Part shown: positions 25,651-34,490 of the stretch, piece by piece
Layout of the letters: every line of letters starts with the position of its first letter
How positions within the stretch are numbered: position 1 is the first letter of the stretch
From: Taibaiella helva
GTDB lineage: Bacteria; Bacteroidota; Bacteroidia; Chitinophagales; Chitinophagaceae
Length of the DNA: 64,000 nt
Direction of reading: 5' to 3'
Assembly: GCF_003545695.1 (NCBI RefSeq)
Contig: NZ_QUZZ01000009.1
Location: forward strand, 1-64,000
Translations under genes and position numbers: made by a program
The notes under the pieces: model-generated
Seen by the model: only the letters and a program-made list of their open reading frames with translations
Told to the model about the DNA's origin: nothing
Databases searched by the model: none

Positions 25651-26424
25651 ATGAGAATAATATCCTACAACGTAAACGGGCTGAGAAGCGCGATGAACAA
25701 AGGCTTCGTGGACTGGCTGTCTACCGACCCCGCCGATATCATCTGCCTTCAGGAAATAAAGGCTCATAAGGAGAATGTCGACTTTGCGCGTATCGAGGCG
25801 CTGGGCTATGAAACCTACTGGTATCCTGCAGAGAAAAAAGGCTACAGCGGGGTGGCCGTATTTACCCGCATTAAGCCCGAAGCTGTTTTCTATGGCAACG
25901 GCATTATGCAAAGCGATGCGGAAGGCCGGGTGATCCGGCTCGACTTCGGTAGCATAAGCCTGGTCAATGCTTATTTTCCCAGCGGCTCCAGCGGCGAGCT
26001 GCGCCAGGCCTACAAGTACCAGTGGCTCGACGAATTCTTTGAATATATCTATAAGCTGCGCCAGGAGCGCCCCGACCTGATCGTTACCGGCGACTACAAC
26101 ATCTGTCACCGGCCCATCGACATTCACAATCCTGTCAGCAATAAGGACAGCAGCGGTTTTCTGCCCGAAGAGCGGGCCTGGATGGATAAATGGTTCGACA
26201 GCGGTTTCGTGGATACCTTCCGTTTTTTTAACCCCCACCCGCACCAGTACAGCTGGTGGAGCTACAGGGCCAATGCCCGGGCCAACAACAAAGGCTGGCG
26301 TATCGATTACATCAGTGTGAGCAAAAGCCTGGAAGCCCGGCTGAAGGACGCCGCGATTTATCCCGGTGTCACCCACTCCGATCATTGCCCGGTGTACGCT
26401 GCCCTGGATCTGGAACTCCAATAA
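25651..26424 (+). CDS. xth: Exodeoxyribonuclease III, copy 1
   Basis: 257 residues of the exonuclease III/AP endonuclease family. Visible catalytic parts are I-I-S-Y-N-V-N-G-L-R-S, L-Q-E-I-K-A (metal-binding Glu), T-G-D-Y-N-I-C-H, W-W-S-Y-R and the terminal S-D-H-C-P-V. It cleaves DNA at abasic sites and degrades 3' ends in base-excision repair. A second paralogue is at 30759-31529. Convergent with trxA. Confidence 0.95.
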   Translation: MRIISYNVNGLRSAMNKGFVDWLSTDPADIICLQEIKAHKENVDFARIEALGYETYWYPAEKKGYSGVAVFTRIKPEAVFYGNGIMQSDAEGRVIRLDFGSISLVNAYFPSGSSGELRQAYKYQWLDEFFEYIYKLRQERPDLIVTGDYNICHRPIDIHNPVSNKDSSGFLPEERAWMDKWFDSGFVDTFRFFNPHPHQYSWWSYRANARANNKGWRIDYISVSKSLEARLKDAAIYPGVTHSDHCPVYAALDLELQ

Positions 26425-26453
26425 AGATTTTCATAATCTTATAGGGTTAAAAA

Positions 26454-26490
26454 AAGCAGCCACCCGTTAAGGATGGCTGCTTCGTTTTTA
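26454..26490 (-). terminator. Terminator of trxA
   Basis: Nine-base arms AAGCAGCCA/TGGCTGCTT with A/T flanks on both sides. Confidence 0.7.
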
Positions 26491-26503
26491 TCTTCTATCT
26501 GGA

Positions 26504-26824
26504 TTAGCCCAGATGCTGCTGGATCTTCTTTTCAAAAGCGGACCGGGGGGCGGCGCCTACCTGCTTGTCTACAACCTGGCCGTTCTTGATGAACAGAACG
26601 CAGGGAATGCTGGTCACACCGTAATTTACAGACAAGTTGGGATTTTCATCCACGTTCACTTTGCCTACATTCACTTTACCCTCATATTCTTTTGAAAGCG
26701 CGTCGATGGTTGGTCCCAAAGCGATACAAGGTCCACACCAGGGAGCCCAGAAATCTACTACTGATAAATTTGCAGATTGCAGAACTTCGGCCTCGAAATT
26801 CGCATCGGTGAATACTGCTGCCAT
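26504..26824 (-). CDS. trxA: Thioredoxin
   Basis: 106 residues. The active site F-W-A-P-W-C-G-P-C is near residue 32 and the cis-proline segment S-I-P-C-V-L near 76. General cytoplasmic disulfide reductant. The unusual point is a third Cys in the position after cis-Pro (S-I-P-C), where many thioredoxins have Thr. Monocistronic, with a near-perfect promoter upstream. Confidence 0.97.
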   Translation of the reverse strand: MAAVFTDANFEAEVLQSANLSVVDFWAPWCGPCIALGPTIDALSKEYEGKVNVGKVNVDENPNLSVNYGVTSIPCVLFIKNGQVVDKQVGAAPRSAFEKKIQQHLG

Positions 26825-26858
26825 TTTATTTTTAATTTAATTTTTTACAATGAAAGGA

Positions 26859-26889
26859 CAAAGGTAAGGGGAAACCAATAGAGCAACAA
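26859..26889 (-). promoter_or_regulatory. trxA promoter
   Basis: Minus-strand TTG, 20 bases, then TACCTTTG: the complete Bacteroidota consensus. The -7 box ends about 35 bases before the trxA start. Confidence 0.7.
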
Positions 26890-27047
26890 TAGTGACAGCG
26901 AATAGTATTATAACAAGAGATGATTAATATGTGGATAAGTTGCTGGACCTGAACCGTAAGGCCTTTTTCAACGCCTTATAGGCCCTTCGGGAGAATTAAT
27001 ACCGGCCAATGCTTTATTCCGGTAGATTTGCTGCCTTATCGACCCTT

Positions 27048-27596
27048 ATGCAGCGCACGTTCATCGATTACTATCAAATTCTGCAGGTCGGCTTCGACGC
27101 CGATGCCGCCGCGATCAAAGCTGCTTACCGCAAGCTGGCCCTGGAGCAGCATCCCGACAAGCATCCCGAAGATACGGAAGCCTATACCCGGCGCTTCCAG
27201 GAGATCACTGAAGCTTATAACGTGCTTTCCGATACAGGAAAGAAGGCGCTTTACGATATGCAATACCGGGAAAGCATGCTGGGTGAAGGTCCGCAATACA
27301 TGGTTGTCTACCAGGAAGACAATACGCCGCCCGATACCGGCACCTACAAGCATAAGTACACGGCCAGGAGCGGACGACGTTTCGCCATTGTTCCCGCCGG
27401 TATGGCTATTGTCCTGGTAATGCAGGTGCTGCGCATGCTGACCCAGACGACTCCTGTGCTCCCCGACAGGAAGGGTATTGAAACCACGTCGCCTCAACAA
27501 ATGCAGGAGCTCATCAGGCAGCTGGAGGCACGGCAGGCCCGCGACAGCGATATGGCTTACCCCGGCGCTCAGCCGGCAGGGAAGCCGCTACACTAA
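27048..27596 (+). CDS. Membrane-anchored J-domain protein
   Basis: 182 residues from the ATG at 27048. The J domain fills residues 1-75: Y-Y-Q-I-L-Q-V, A-Y-R-K-L-A-L, the essential H-P-D, and F-Q-E-I-T-E-A-Y-N-V-L-S. A hydrophobic segment at about 118-138 follows, and there is no Gly/Phe or zinc-finger region, so it is a class III J-protein. It would direct DnaK to a membrane-proximal substrate. The upstream in-frame start adds 13 residues not seen in J domains. Confidence 0.88.
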   Translation: MQRTFIDYYQILQVGFDADAAAIKAAYRKLALEQHPDKHPEDTEAYTRRFQEITEAYNVLSDTGKKALYDMQYRESMLGEGPQYMVVYQEDNTPPDTGTYKHKYTARSGRRFAIVPAGMAIVLVMQVLRMLTQTTPVLPDRKGIETTSPQQMQELIRQLEARQARDSDMAYPGAQPAGKPLH

Positions 27597-27657
27597 ATGT
27601 TAATTATAAGGAAAATCCAAATTTATAGCTTAGCTTTACCGGGTATAAACCAAAGCT

Positions 27658-27855
27658 ATGCCTTCCAAAGCTACTCCTCAACGTAAACGAAAAGCGCTCT
27701 ACCTGCTCCTGGCTTGTGTTGTGTTTTTTACGGCTGGCTTGGCTATGCTTACCCTGGGTGCAGTAGTTCATGTTAACCCCAGGATCACCTTTGCGGGGTT
27801 CTTTAAGCTGGAACCCTATATGAATGTAGTCTCTACCCTTTTCGCTTTTCACTAA
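27658..27855 (+). CDS. Small membrane protein
   Basis: 65 residues: a basic N-terminus (K-A-T-P-Q-R-K-R-K), then one or two hydrophobic stretches. No known domain. It follows the J-domain gene by 61 bases on the same strand. Confidence 0.5.
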   Translation: MPSKATPQRKRKALYLLLACVVFFTAGLAMLTLGAVVHVNPRITFAGFFKLEPYMNVVSTLFAFH

Positions 27856-27910
27856 TCCCTTTCTTTTTCATCCGGTACTCGGACTTCCCGGCGCCGTGCT
27901 TTGCGTTTCA

Positions 27911-27956
27911 TTTGTTGTTTTAAAATAAAAGTTTACATTTGTCATCAGAAGTGACA
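27911..27956 (+). promoter_or_regulatory. Promoter and candidate operator of the LexA-like/alkB operon
   Basis: TTTG at 27911, 19 bases, TACATTTG at 27934-27941: a full consensus promoter. Overlapping the -7 box and start site is TGTCA-N7-TGACA at 27940-27956, placed for repression by the regulator encoded directly downstream. Confidence 0.65.
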
Positions 27957-27986
27957 TTTGTTTGACACCAATAAAGACAACAGCAA

Positions 27987-28793
27987 ATGAATACAACCCC
28001 CATATTTTTCCCGGCTAACCTTAAGTACCTGCGCGAACGCAGAAAGCTGAGCCAGGAAGAACTGGCCGGCATTCTGGGCATCAAGCGCTCGAAGCTCGCC
28101 GCGCTGGAAAGCGGCCAGACCAAATCGCCTACGACGGAAGACCTGGTCAACCTGTCCGCTTATTTCCGCATAAGCATCGATACCCTGCTGAAGATAGCGC
28201 TTAGCGGGCTGGGCGAGCTGAAGCTGAAAGAGCTGGAAGCCGGCAATGATGTGTATGTTACCGGCAGCAAGCTGCGTGTGCTCGCCATTACTGTAGATAA
28301 AGACAACCAGGAAAATGCCGAATATGTCCCTGTGAAAGCCAAAGCGGGCTACCGCTCAGGACACAACGACCCGGAGTACATTGCTACACTGCCTAAGTTT
28401 ACCCTGCCCAATCTCGGCCGCGGTGGCACGTACCGTATGTTTCCTACCACCGGCGATTCCATGCTGCCCATACCCGAAGGCAGCGATGTGATCTGCCGCT
28501 TTATCCAGGACTGGTCGACGGTGAAGCCGCGCACCGTTTGTATCGTGATCCTGAAGGGCGAGCAGGACTTCGTCTTCAAACAAGTGAGCCTTCAGGCCGG
28601 GGGCCTGCTGCTGGAATCGCTCAATACCCAATATCAGCCTTATGTAGTTCCGGTATCGGAAGTGCTGGAGCTCTGGGAATTTCAGCGCTTTCTATCAGCA
28701 ACCATACCCGATGTGCAGCCCGATCTGCAGAGCATTGCCAAAGCCCTGCGCGAGATACAAGGCGACATCAGCATCATCAGGAACAAAAAATAA
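27987..28793 (+). CDS. XRE-type regulator with LexA-like S24 domain
   Basis: 268 residues. A Cro/C1 helix-turn-helix at about 10-70 (L-S-Q-E-E-L-A-G-I-L-G-I-K-R-S-K-L). The C-terminal half is a LexA/S24 peptidase-like domain with S158 in T-G-D-S-M-L-P and a candidate Lys at 198 in F-V-F-K-Q-V; the 40-residue spacing resembles LexA. An Ala-Gly pair at 120-121 (K-A-K-A-G-Y) sits where LexA-type proteins self-cleave. Such a protein could be inactivated by damage-triggered cleavage; that is inference. alkB is next, 33 bases downstream. Confidence 0.85.
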   Translation: MNTTPIFFPANLKYLRERRKLSQEELAGILGIKRSKLAALESGQTKSPTTEDLVNLSAYFRISIDTLLKIALSGLGELKLKELEAGNDVYVTGSKLRVLAITVDKDNQENAEYVPVKAKAGYRSGHNDPEYIATLPKFTLPNLGRGGTYRMFPTTGDSMLPIPEGSDVICRFIQDWSTVKPRTVCIVILKGEQDFVFKQVSLQAGGLLLESLNTQYQPYVVPVSEVLELWEFQRFLSATIPDVQPDLQSIAKALREIQGDISIIRNKK

Positions 28794-28826
28794 AATTGAC
28801 CGCTACCATTAAAGATATAAACGCTT

Positions 28827-29492
28827 ATGCCGGCACAACCTATTGCCAAAAAGCTGTCGCGGGGGAAGGCCCTGCGCGGCGGCCATCCCCCTGCAGAGCA
28901 GGCCAAGCTTTTCGATGATCGCGAACAGCTGTCGCTGCCAGCCCACCTGATCGAATACACGCCGTCTTTCTTCGGGCGCGAAGAAGCGTACCGCTACTTT
29001 GAGCAGCTGGTAAGCAGCGTGCCCTGGCAGCAGCCCAGGATCATGATGTACGAAAAGGAAGTGGCCGCGCCACGGCTCTCAGCCTTCTTCGGCGAGCGGC
29101 CGCTGCGTTATGAGGACAAGCGCAGTCCACTGCCCTGGACGCCTGAGCTGCTGCAGATGAAGCATAAGATCGAAACCTATACCGGTATTACTTTTAATGG
29201 CGTGCTGCTGAACTATTACCGCGATGGTAACGATTCGGTGGCCTGGCACAGCGATAAGGATACCTTGCCCGGCATGAAGACCGAGATTGCTTCGGTAAGC
29301 CTGGGACAAGTGCGGCATTTCGACTTCCGTAGTAAAGCCGATCACAGCCTGCGGCATGCGATCGCCCTCGAGCACGGCTCGCTGCTGCTGATGAAGGGCG
29401 ACCTGCAGCGGTACTGGGAGCACCGCATTGCTAAATCGCCTTTGCCCATGGGCGGACGGATCAACCTTACGTTCCGGAAGATTGGTCCATAA
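28827..29492 (+). CDS. alkB: AlkB-like DNA/RNA repair dioxygenase
   Basis: 221 residues of the Fe(II)/2-oxoglutarate dioxygenase family that removes alkyl groups from 1-methyladenine and 3-methylcytosine. Iron ligands are H141 and D143 in W-H-S-D-K-D and H199 in W-E-H-R. The 2-oxoglutarate pair is R211 and R217 in R-I-N-L-T-F-R. N-L-R-type substrate-loop residues (N-Y-Y-R-D-G-N-D) are present. It follows a LexA-like regulator, which points to induction by DNA damage. Confidence 0.93.
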   Translation: MPAQPIAKKLSRGKALRGGHPPAEQAKLFDDREQLSLPAHLIEYTPSFFGREEAYRYFEQLVSSVPWQQPRIMMYEKEVAAPRLSAFFGERPLRYEDKRSPLPWTPELLQMKHKIETYTGITFNGVLLNYYRDGNDSVAWHSDKDTLPGMKTEIASVSLGQVRHFDFRSKADHSLRHAIALEHGSLLLMKGDLQRYWEHRIAKSPLPMGGRINLTFRKIGP

Positions 29493-29790
29493 ACATTTCC
29501 CGGCGATCTCGCATAGAAAGCCGTATTCAGCGCAGCCGCCGTTCAGACCGCTATTGCGTTCCGAGCGGCGCGGCCGAACAGGGATTCCCCAAGATCGCTG
29601 TTGTTTCAGGACAATACCAGTCTATATCCTGGTTTACAACACTGTACCTTAATTGAATACACTTATATTTTATTTTCCTTTACCTGGCTGTGATATGATA
29701 GTAATAAATTAAATTTGTTCTAGGTCAACCTGGAAGTGTATGCAAACAAGATTTGGAACGCGCAGGTTAGGTCAGCAAAAGCAGCTTGAT

Positions 29791-30615
29791 ATGGCGAAAA
29801 ATAAAAAGATAAACGTTAAGGGAGTTGAGATTGTTTTGTATGAAGACAATCAGCAGGATTTTATTTCTCTTACCGATATAGCCCGGCATAAAGATGAAGA
29901 GCATACGGATACTATCATTCAGAACTGGATGAGGAACCGGAATACGATCGAGCTTTTAGGATTTTGGGAAATAATTTATAATCCCGGTTTTAAACCCCTC
30001 GAATTCGAGGGGTTTAGAAAACAGGCAGGACTCAACAGTTTTGTGATGACGCCCAAGCGATGGATAGAAAGCACCAATGCCATAGGTATTGTTTCGAAAC
30101 CGGGAAGATATGGCGGAACGTTTGCCCATAAGGATATTGCGCTGGAATTTGCTTCCTGGATTTCTATAGAGTTCAAGCTGTATGTAATCAAAGAATTTCA
30201 ACGCCTGAAAGACGATGAAAACAACCGGCTGCAATTAGAATGGAACCTGCAAAGAACGATTTCCAAAATCAATTACCAAATACATACAGACGCCATTAAG
30301 CAAAACCTGGTACCGAAGGAAATTACCAGGCAGCAGGCCGGTTATGTTTATGCCAGCGAAGCCGATTTATTGAATGTTGCCCTTTTCGGAATTACGGCGA
30401 AAGAATGGCGCGACGAGAATCCCGGCAAAACCGGGAACATAAGAGATTACGCCACTTTGGAGCAGCTGGTTGTCCTGAGCAATATGGAAAGCATTCATGC
30501 TTTGCTTATAGAACGGGGATGGCCGCAAGGCGAAAGATTGCTCCAGCTCAATCAGGTAGCTATAACACAAATGAAATCGCTGGTTGAAAGCAGAGCCATA
30601 AAAAGATTGCAGTAA
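29791..30615 (+). CDS. KilA-N domain protein
   Basis: 274 residues from the ATG at 29791. The KilA-N fold runs from about 10 to 125: D-F-I-S-L-T-D-I-A-R, I-I-Q-N-W-M-R-N-R-N-T-I-E-L-L-G, and F-A-H-K-D-I-A-L-E-F-A-S-W-I-S near its end, followed by a coiled region and a C-terminal D-Y-A-T-L-E-Q-L-V-V-L-S-N-M-E. KilA-N proteins bind DNA and are common in phages, large DNA viruses and bacterial genomic islands. No other phage genes are nearby. A 26-bp perfect DNA palindrome lies within the coding region. Target and role unknown. Confidence 0.88.
   Translation: MAKNKKINVKGVEIVLYEDNQQDFISLTDIARHKDEEHTDTIIQNWMRNRNTIELLGFWEIIYNPGFKPLEFEGFRKQAGLNSFVMTPKRWIESTNAIGIVSKPGRYGGTFAHKDIALEFASWISIEFKLYVIKEFQRLKDDENNRLQLEWNLQRTISKINYQIHTDAIKQNLVPKEITRQQAGYVYASEADLLNVALFGITAKEWRDENPGKTGNIRDYATLEQLVVLSNMESIHALLIERGWPQGERLLQLNQVAITQMKSLVESRAIKRLQ
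29991..30016. repeat. 26-bp perfect palindrome inside the KilA-N gene
   Basis: Two 13-base arms (left TAAACCCCTCGAA) meet at a central TTCGAA-like core without spacer. In frame it encodes K-P-L-E-F-E-G-F. It could be an operator or a transcript hairpin; chance is unlikely at this length. Confidence 0.7.
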
Positions 30616-30758
30616 AATTTACCGCGCGATCAAACCCCGGCGGCACTGCCCTCTGGCCGCAGCAGAAAAATTCCGGATGTGCCGGAACGTAAGGATAGCG
30701 GCCGCCGGCAAATTGTGTACCTTTAAGCCCCGGTCCTATACCGGCTAAACCAATACTT

Positions 30759-31529
30759 ATGAGAATCGCAACATACAATGTTAATGGTGTCAACGGGCAC
30801 TTGCCGGTATTGCTGCGGTGGCTGGAAGAAACGAAGCCCGATATCGTATGCCTGCAGGAGCTTAAAGCGCCGCAGGAAAAGTTTCCGGAAGAAGCGATCG
30901 CTGCCGCCGGCTACCAGGCGGTATGGCATGGGCAGAAAAGCTGGAATGGTGTTGCCATCCTCTCCCGCGGACATGTGATGACCGAAGCCCAACCCGGCCT
31001 GCCCGGTGATCCCGATGATGTGCACAGCCGCTATATCGAAGCGACGATAGAAGGCATGCGTATCTGTTGCCTGTACCTGCCCAATGGCAATCCCTTTCCG
31101 GGTCCTAAATACGATTACAAGCTGTCGTGGATCAAAAGGCTGATGCTGCGCGCCGATGAGCTGCTCACCTCCGGCCAGCAGGTATTGCTGATCGGCGATT
31201 TTAATATTATTCCTGAAGATATCGATGTCTATAAGCCTGAGCGTTGGGTGAATGACGCTTTGTTCCAGCCCGGGGTGCGCGATGCTTTCAAGGCCCTGGT
31301 AGCAAAAGGATGGACAGATGCCCTTCGAACCCTCAACCCTGGCGAAGTGGTCTACACCTTCTGGGATTATTTCCGCGACGCTTATGGACGGAATGCCGGC
31401 TTGCGTATCGACCATTTCCTGATGAGCCCTTCGGTTGCCGGCAAGCTGAAGGCAGCAGGCGTGGATAAGCATGTGCGGGGCTGGGAAAAAAGCAGCGATC
31501 ATGCGCCCGTATGGGTTGAGGTGGAATAA
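30759..31529 (+). CDS. xthA: Exodeoxyribonuclease III, copy 2
   Basis: 256 residues. Catalytic elements are A-T-Y-N-V-N-G-V-N-G, L-Q-E-L-K-A-P, I-G-D-F-N-I-I-P, Y-T-F-W-D-Y-F-R-D-A and S-S-D-H-A-P-V. The G-D-F-N-I-I-P-E-D-I-D-V-Y and F-W-D-Y signature places it nearer the E. coli XthA type than copy 1. Its own terminator follows. Confidence 0.95.
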   Translation: MRIATYNVNGVNGHLPVLLRWLEETKPDIVCLQELKAPQEKFPEEAIAAAGYQAVWHGQKSWNGVAILSRGHVMTEAQPGLPGDPDDVHSRYIEATIEGMRICCLYLPNGNPFPGPKYDYKLSWIKRLMLRADELLTSGQQVLLIGDFNIIPEDIDVYKPERWVNDALFQPGVRDAFKALVAKGWTDALRTLNPGEVVYTFWDYFRDAYGRNAGLRIDHFLMSPSVAGKLKAAGVDKHVRGWEKSSDHAPVWVEVE

Positions 31530-31559
31530 TTTTTATACCCCGGATAAAACAGATGCATG

Positions 31560-31584
31560 GCGGCTCCATTACGGAGCCGCTTTT
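31560..31584 (+). terminator. Terminator of xthA copy 2
   Basis: Eight-base arms GCGGCTCC/GGAGCCGC, five-base loop, T-rich tail. The remaining 31585-31839 has no gene I can support; only a purine-rich leader before the next start. Confidence 0.75.
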
Positions 31585-31839
31585 CTTATAGCGCAGGCTT
31601 CTGGCGCGCTTCCAGCTTTCCCGAGGGATTGGACAGCTCCTCTTAAAGGACAATAATTAGGCCAAAAAAATATATAAGCGGTATCGTGAAGAATATGCTG
31701 CCTTTCCTCAAAACCCCGGGGGAATCTTCCGCAAGGAAGAACACATTTGCAAAAAAGGAGGCCGTATAAGGAACATAGCATACTGAATACCTGAACCAGA
31801 TACCAATTATTTTTCCACAAACATCAAAACAAAAGCTCC

Positions 31840-33468
31840 ATGCTGAAATCATTAAAACTCCTGGCGGCAGCGCTGCCTGTATTCGCTGTGGCGACCACAG
31901 ATCTTAATGCGCAAACCCCGAACTTTACTACACCCAACGCTGCAGAATTTATTAACGGCAATCCCGCGGTAAGCCGGCCGGACCATACCTCCTGCTACAG
32001 TACCGGCGCTACGATTTCCGGTTATGGCGCTGCGGACCTCTACCTTTCCGCCTGGAACTCATCCGACCCCAATTATACCGGGGAGTTCCTCTGGCGCCTG
32101 ACCCCGCAGGGCAATCCTACCGGACTGTTCCAGCAGGGTTCTTTTGCTTACCAGGGAGTAAGGAGCATGGAAGTCGCCACCGCGTTCAACTGGGTAACCA
32201 ACAGGATGAGCTTTTTCGTCGCTTATTACAAGGTTGGCGTGGGGCACTTCCTCGATACTTATGAGCTGACCAACAGCACCGGCCCCAATCCCGTGAACTT
32301 TATTTCCTCACAGCAGCTATCGTCGGCTACTACCTATGGCCGTATCCGCATCGATGTATTCCGCTCGCATTATGCTGTTCTTGTATGGCAAGACCCCGCG
32401 CTGGGCCTTAGAACAAAGGCTTATCCCGGTGGCGGCGCCTGGAGCGGTACGTCGACGATTGCCGGCTCATTGGGTGCAATCAGCCCGGATGTGGCGCTGG
32501 GCGGCAACAATGTGATCAACGCGCACTACGTTTCCTACAACAGCGGTACAGGCGAGATCACCGAATCGGTGATCGACATCAATAATGTGCTCAGCTCGGG
32601 CGGCGTTGTTGCGCCTGCTGTAGAAGATGTCGAATTTATTGGTAATACCCTGCGCTCCGATCTTGTGCTGGACTGCCCCGATCTGTACGATGTGGATAAC
32701 TGGGCTTATACCTATACCGATCGTAGGGAGGTCTTCGTCCGCATTATGGATCATCATACCATAGGTGGAACAACTACGGTCCGCGTCAATTCCGGCGTAT
32801 TGGGCAATCAGCCTACCGCCAACATCCACAAGGCTTATGCACCGGCCCTGCACTATGGCACCGGCGCTACCGGTGGACCAATCGGCCAAATCACCGTGGG
32901 CTGGTATACCACCGACGGCAGCAGCACTAATGGCTACATTGCCCTGGAGATGCGTGAGGATGGCAGCGCGCTGATCAGCAATCCCGATTACATGGCGCTG
33001 CCCAACGCTTTTACGGCCAACACTTACCCCACAAATCCGGGTATTGCCTTTAGCAGGAATACCCTGCATGCACCGGGTTTCCTGTATGCCACTTATTACG
33101 ACTTCGATGCTTCGGGCAGCAGCGCGCAATTGCATCATGCCTTCCATCTCTGGGGAGACGTGGTATTCCGCGGGGTGAACGAGACAGAGCCAGGTAAGGG
33201 TGTAGCCGGAGCAGTAATTACCGGTACCTGTCCCAACCCTTTCAGCGATGTGCTGCATACTTCGGTAGCGCTGCAGGAAGAGGCCTCCGTACAGCTGGAG
33301 CTGTTCGACATGACCGGCCGCAGGGTATGGCAATACCAGGCTGCATTAGGCAAAGGCACGCATTCGCTTGAAGCAGCGGGATTAAAAAAGCTGAGCACGG
33401 GTACCTACATGCTGATCACTTCCGTAAACGGCAGCAAGCTGCAGGCGCAGAAAGTGGTGAAGCAATAA
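31840..33468 (+). CDS. T9SS-secreted protein
   Basis: 542 residues. Signal peptide ending L-N-A-Q. The middle 430 residues are beta-rich with many Thr, Ser and Gly, and read like a repetitive beta-propeller (blocks with W-Q-D, Y-T-Y-T-D-R, G-W-Y-T-T-D). No enzyme motif is seen. The last 75 residues are a type A T9SS sorting domain: T-C-P-N-P-F-S-D, then L-F-D-M-T-G-R-R-V-W and L-S-T-G-T-Y-M-L. It should be exported to the surface or medium. Role unknown. Transcribed alone. Confidence 0.85.
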   Translation: MLKSLKLLAAALPVFAVATTDLNAQTPNFTTPNAAEFINGNPAVSRPDHTSCYSTGATISGYGAADLYLSAWNSSDPNYTGEFLWRLTPQGNPTGLFQQGSFAYQGVRSMEVATAFNWVTNRMSFFVAYYKVGVGHFLDTYELTNSTGPNPVNFISSQQLSSATTYGRIRIDVFRSHYAVLVWQDPALGLRTKAYPGGGAWSGTSTIAGSLGAISPDVALGGNNVINAHYVSYNSGTGEITESVIDINNVLSSGGVVAPAVEDVEFIGNTLRSDLVLDCPDLYDVDNWAYTYTDRREVFVRIMDHHTIGGTTTVRVNSGVLGNQPTANIHKAYAPALHYGTGATGGPIGQITVGWYTTDGSSTNGYIALEMREDGSALISNPDYMALPNAFTANTYPTNPGIAFSRNTLHAPGFLYATYYDFDASGSSAQLHHAFHLWGDVVFRGVNETEPGKGVAGAVITGTCPNPFSDVLHTSVALQEEASVQLELFDMTGRRVWQYQAALGKGTHSLEAAGLKKLSTGTYMLITSVNGSKLQAQKVVKQ

Positions 33469-33497
33469 GCTACAATACACTCAATACACTATTAATA

Positions 33498-33527
33498 AAC
33501 CAGGCTTCTCGGAGCCTGGTTTTTTTA
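33498..33527 (+). terminator. Terminator of the T9SS cargo gene
   Basis: Nine-base arms AACCAGGCT/AGCCTGGTT followed by a T run. Confidence 0.8.
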
Positions 33528-33716
33528 TGAAAGAAGTTCCCTTTATTAAATTGCTTTAACGGTCTCTCCGGTCTCTGCGCCCCTTGTTCGTTCGAAAAAG
33601 GCAAGAAATGTTTTCACCCGCCCGCGCATCATTTATCAGGAGGATAAACAATTGTTGCGGAGTGGCAAAGGATAAATTTCAGTATATTTGATATGTAATC
33701 ACCAAACCACAATAAC

Positions 33717-33926
33717 ATGAAAAAAGCCAAACTTGCCCTGCCTGCTTTGAAATTAAAAAAGCAAACCATCACTCCCCTTGAATCCGGATCAGTTGCCGGA
33801 GGCGCGCCCTTTACACAAACCTGCATCCAGACCGGCGCCTGCACGCCCACCTGTACTCTGGATGGTACGATTGCTTCGAGATATGTAAGCAATTGCTGTG
33901 TTACCCTGCGTTGTCCTGTCGGATAG
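33717..33926 (+). CDS. Class I lanthipeptide precursor B
   Basis: 69 residues. Leader M-K-K-A-K-L-x-L-P-A-L-K-L-K-K-Q-T-I-T-P-L then V-A-G-G fits the LxLxKxTIxxL...GG type and is almost the same as precursor C over its first 14 residues. The core has six Cys, including a Cys-Cys pair, and many Ser/Thr. TATATTTG at 33683 is a likely -7 box. No modification enzyme is adjacent, and a perfect hairpin follows. Confidence 0.85.
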   Translation: MKKAKLALPALKLKKQTITPLESGSVAGGAPFTQTCIQTGACTPTCTLDGTIASRYVSNCCVTLRCPVG

Positions 33927-33944
33927 CCGACAGTTCCTGATGGA

Positions 33945-33971
33945 ATACAGAAAGCCGCCGGCTTTCTGTAT
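33945..33971 (+). terminator. Hairpin after precursor B
   Basis: Twelve-base perfect arms ATACAGAAAGCC/GGCTTTCTGTAT around GCC. There is no T run, so it may stabilise the transcript's 3' end rather than terminate it. Confidence 0.55.
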
Positions 33972-34086
33972 CTAGTGCTGCCTGCTATTGTTATCCGACT
34001 TCCCATCATGCAGCAACATCACCGGTAGTACAGAATCACTGGGCGAACAGGAGGCGTAACATACTTGTGCTTATGTTCTGCTTGCC

Positions 34087-34479
34087 TCAGCGCATTTCTA
34101 CGATCTGGATATGATTGCCGCAGGTGTCGTCAAAGATGGCGATCTTCACCGTACCCATTTCTGTCGGTTGTATGCTGAAGGCGACACCGAGGCTTAGCAG
34201 CCGTTCATATTCCTGCTGCACATCTTCGACGTTGAATTGCGTGTAAGGAATACCGGCGTTAAAAAGCGCTTCCTGGTAAACCCTGGCCGGCTCGAAATGA
34301 TTGGGAGCGGGCTCCAGCAACAGCTCCGGGCCATCCTGCTCTTCTTTGCTGACTACGGTCAGCCAACGGTCTTCACCTAAAGGCACGTCCGTCTTTTTGA
34401 CGAAGCCCAGCTTACCAGTGTAAAAGTTCAGCGCTGTTTCCTGGTTCCTTACCGGGATGCTAATGATCTTTACTTTCAT
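34087..34479 (-). CDS. VOC-family (glyoxalase-like) protein
   Basis: 130 residues with the paired beta-alpha-beta pattern of vicinal-oxygen-chelate proteins: I-P-V-R-N-Q-E-T-A-L-N-F-Y-T-G-K-L-G-F near the start and I-A-I-F-D-D-T-C-G-N-H-I-Q-I-V at the end. Metal-ligand positions are not complete enough to name a reaction. It follows an AraC-type regulator by 11 bases, a common pairing. Confidence 0.85.
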   Translation of the reverse strand: MKVKIISIPVRNQETALNFYTGKLGFVKKTDVPLGEDRWLTVVSKEEQDGPELLLEPAPNHFEPARVYQEALFNAGIPYTQFNVEDVQQEYERLLSLGVAFSIQPTEMGTVKIAIFDDTCGNHIQIVEMR

Positions 34480-34490
34480 TTTCTACAGGT

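Noticed and set aside
29740-30615. Prophage suggested by the KilA-N gene
   Set aside because: No integrase, structural, lysis or replication genes nearby, and composition equals that of the flanks.
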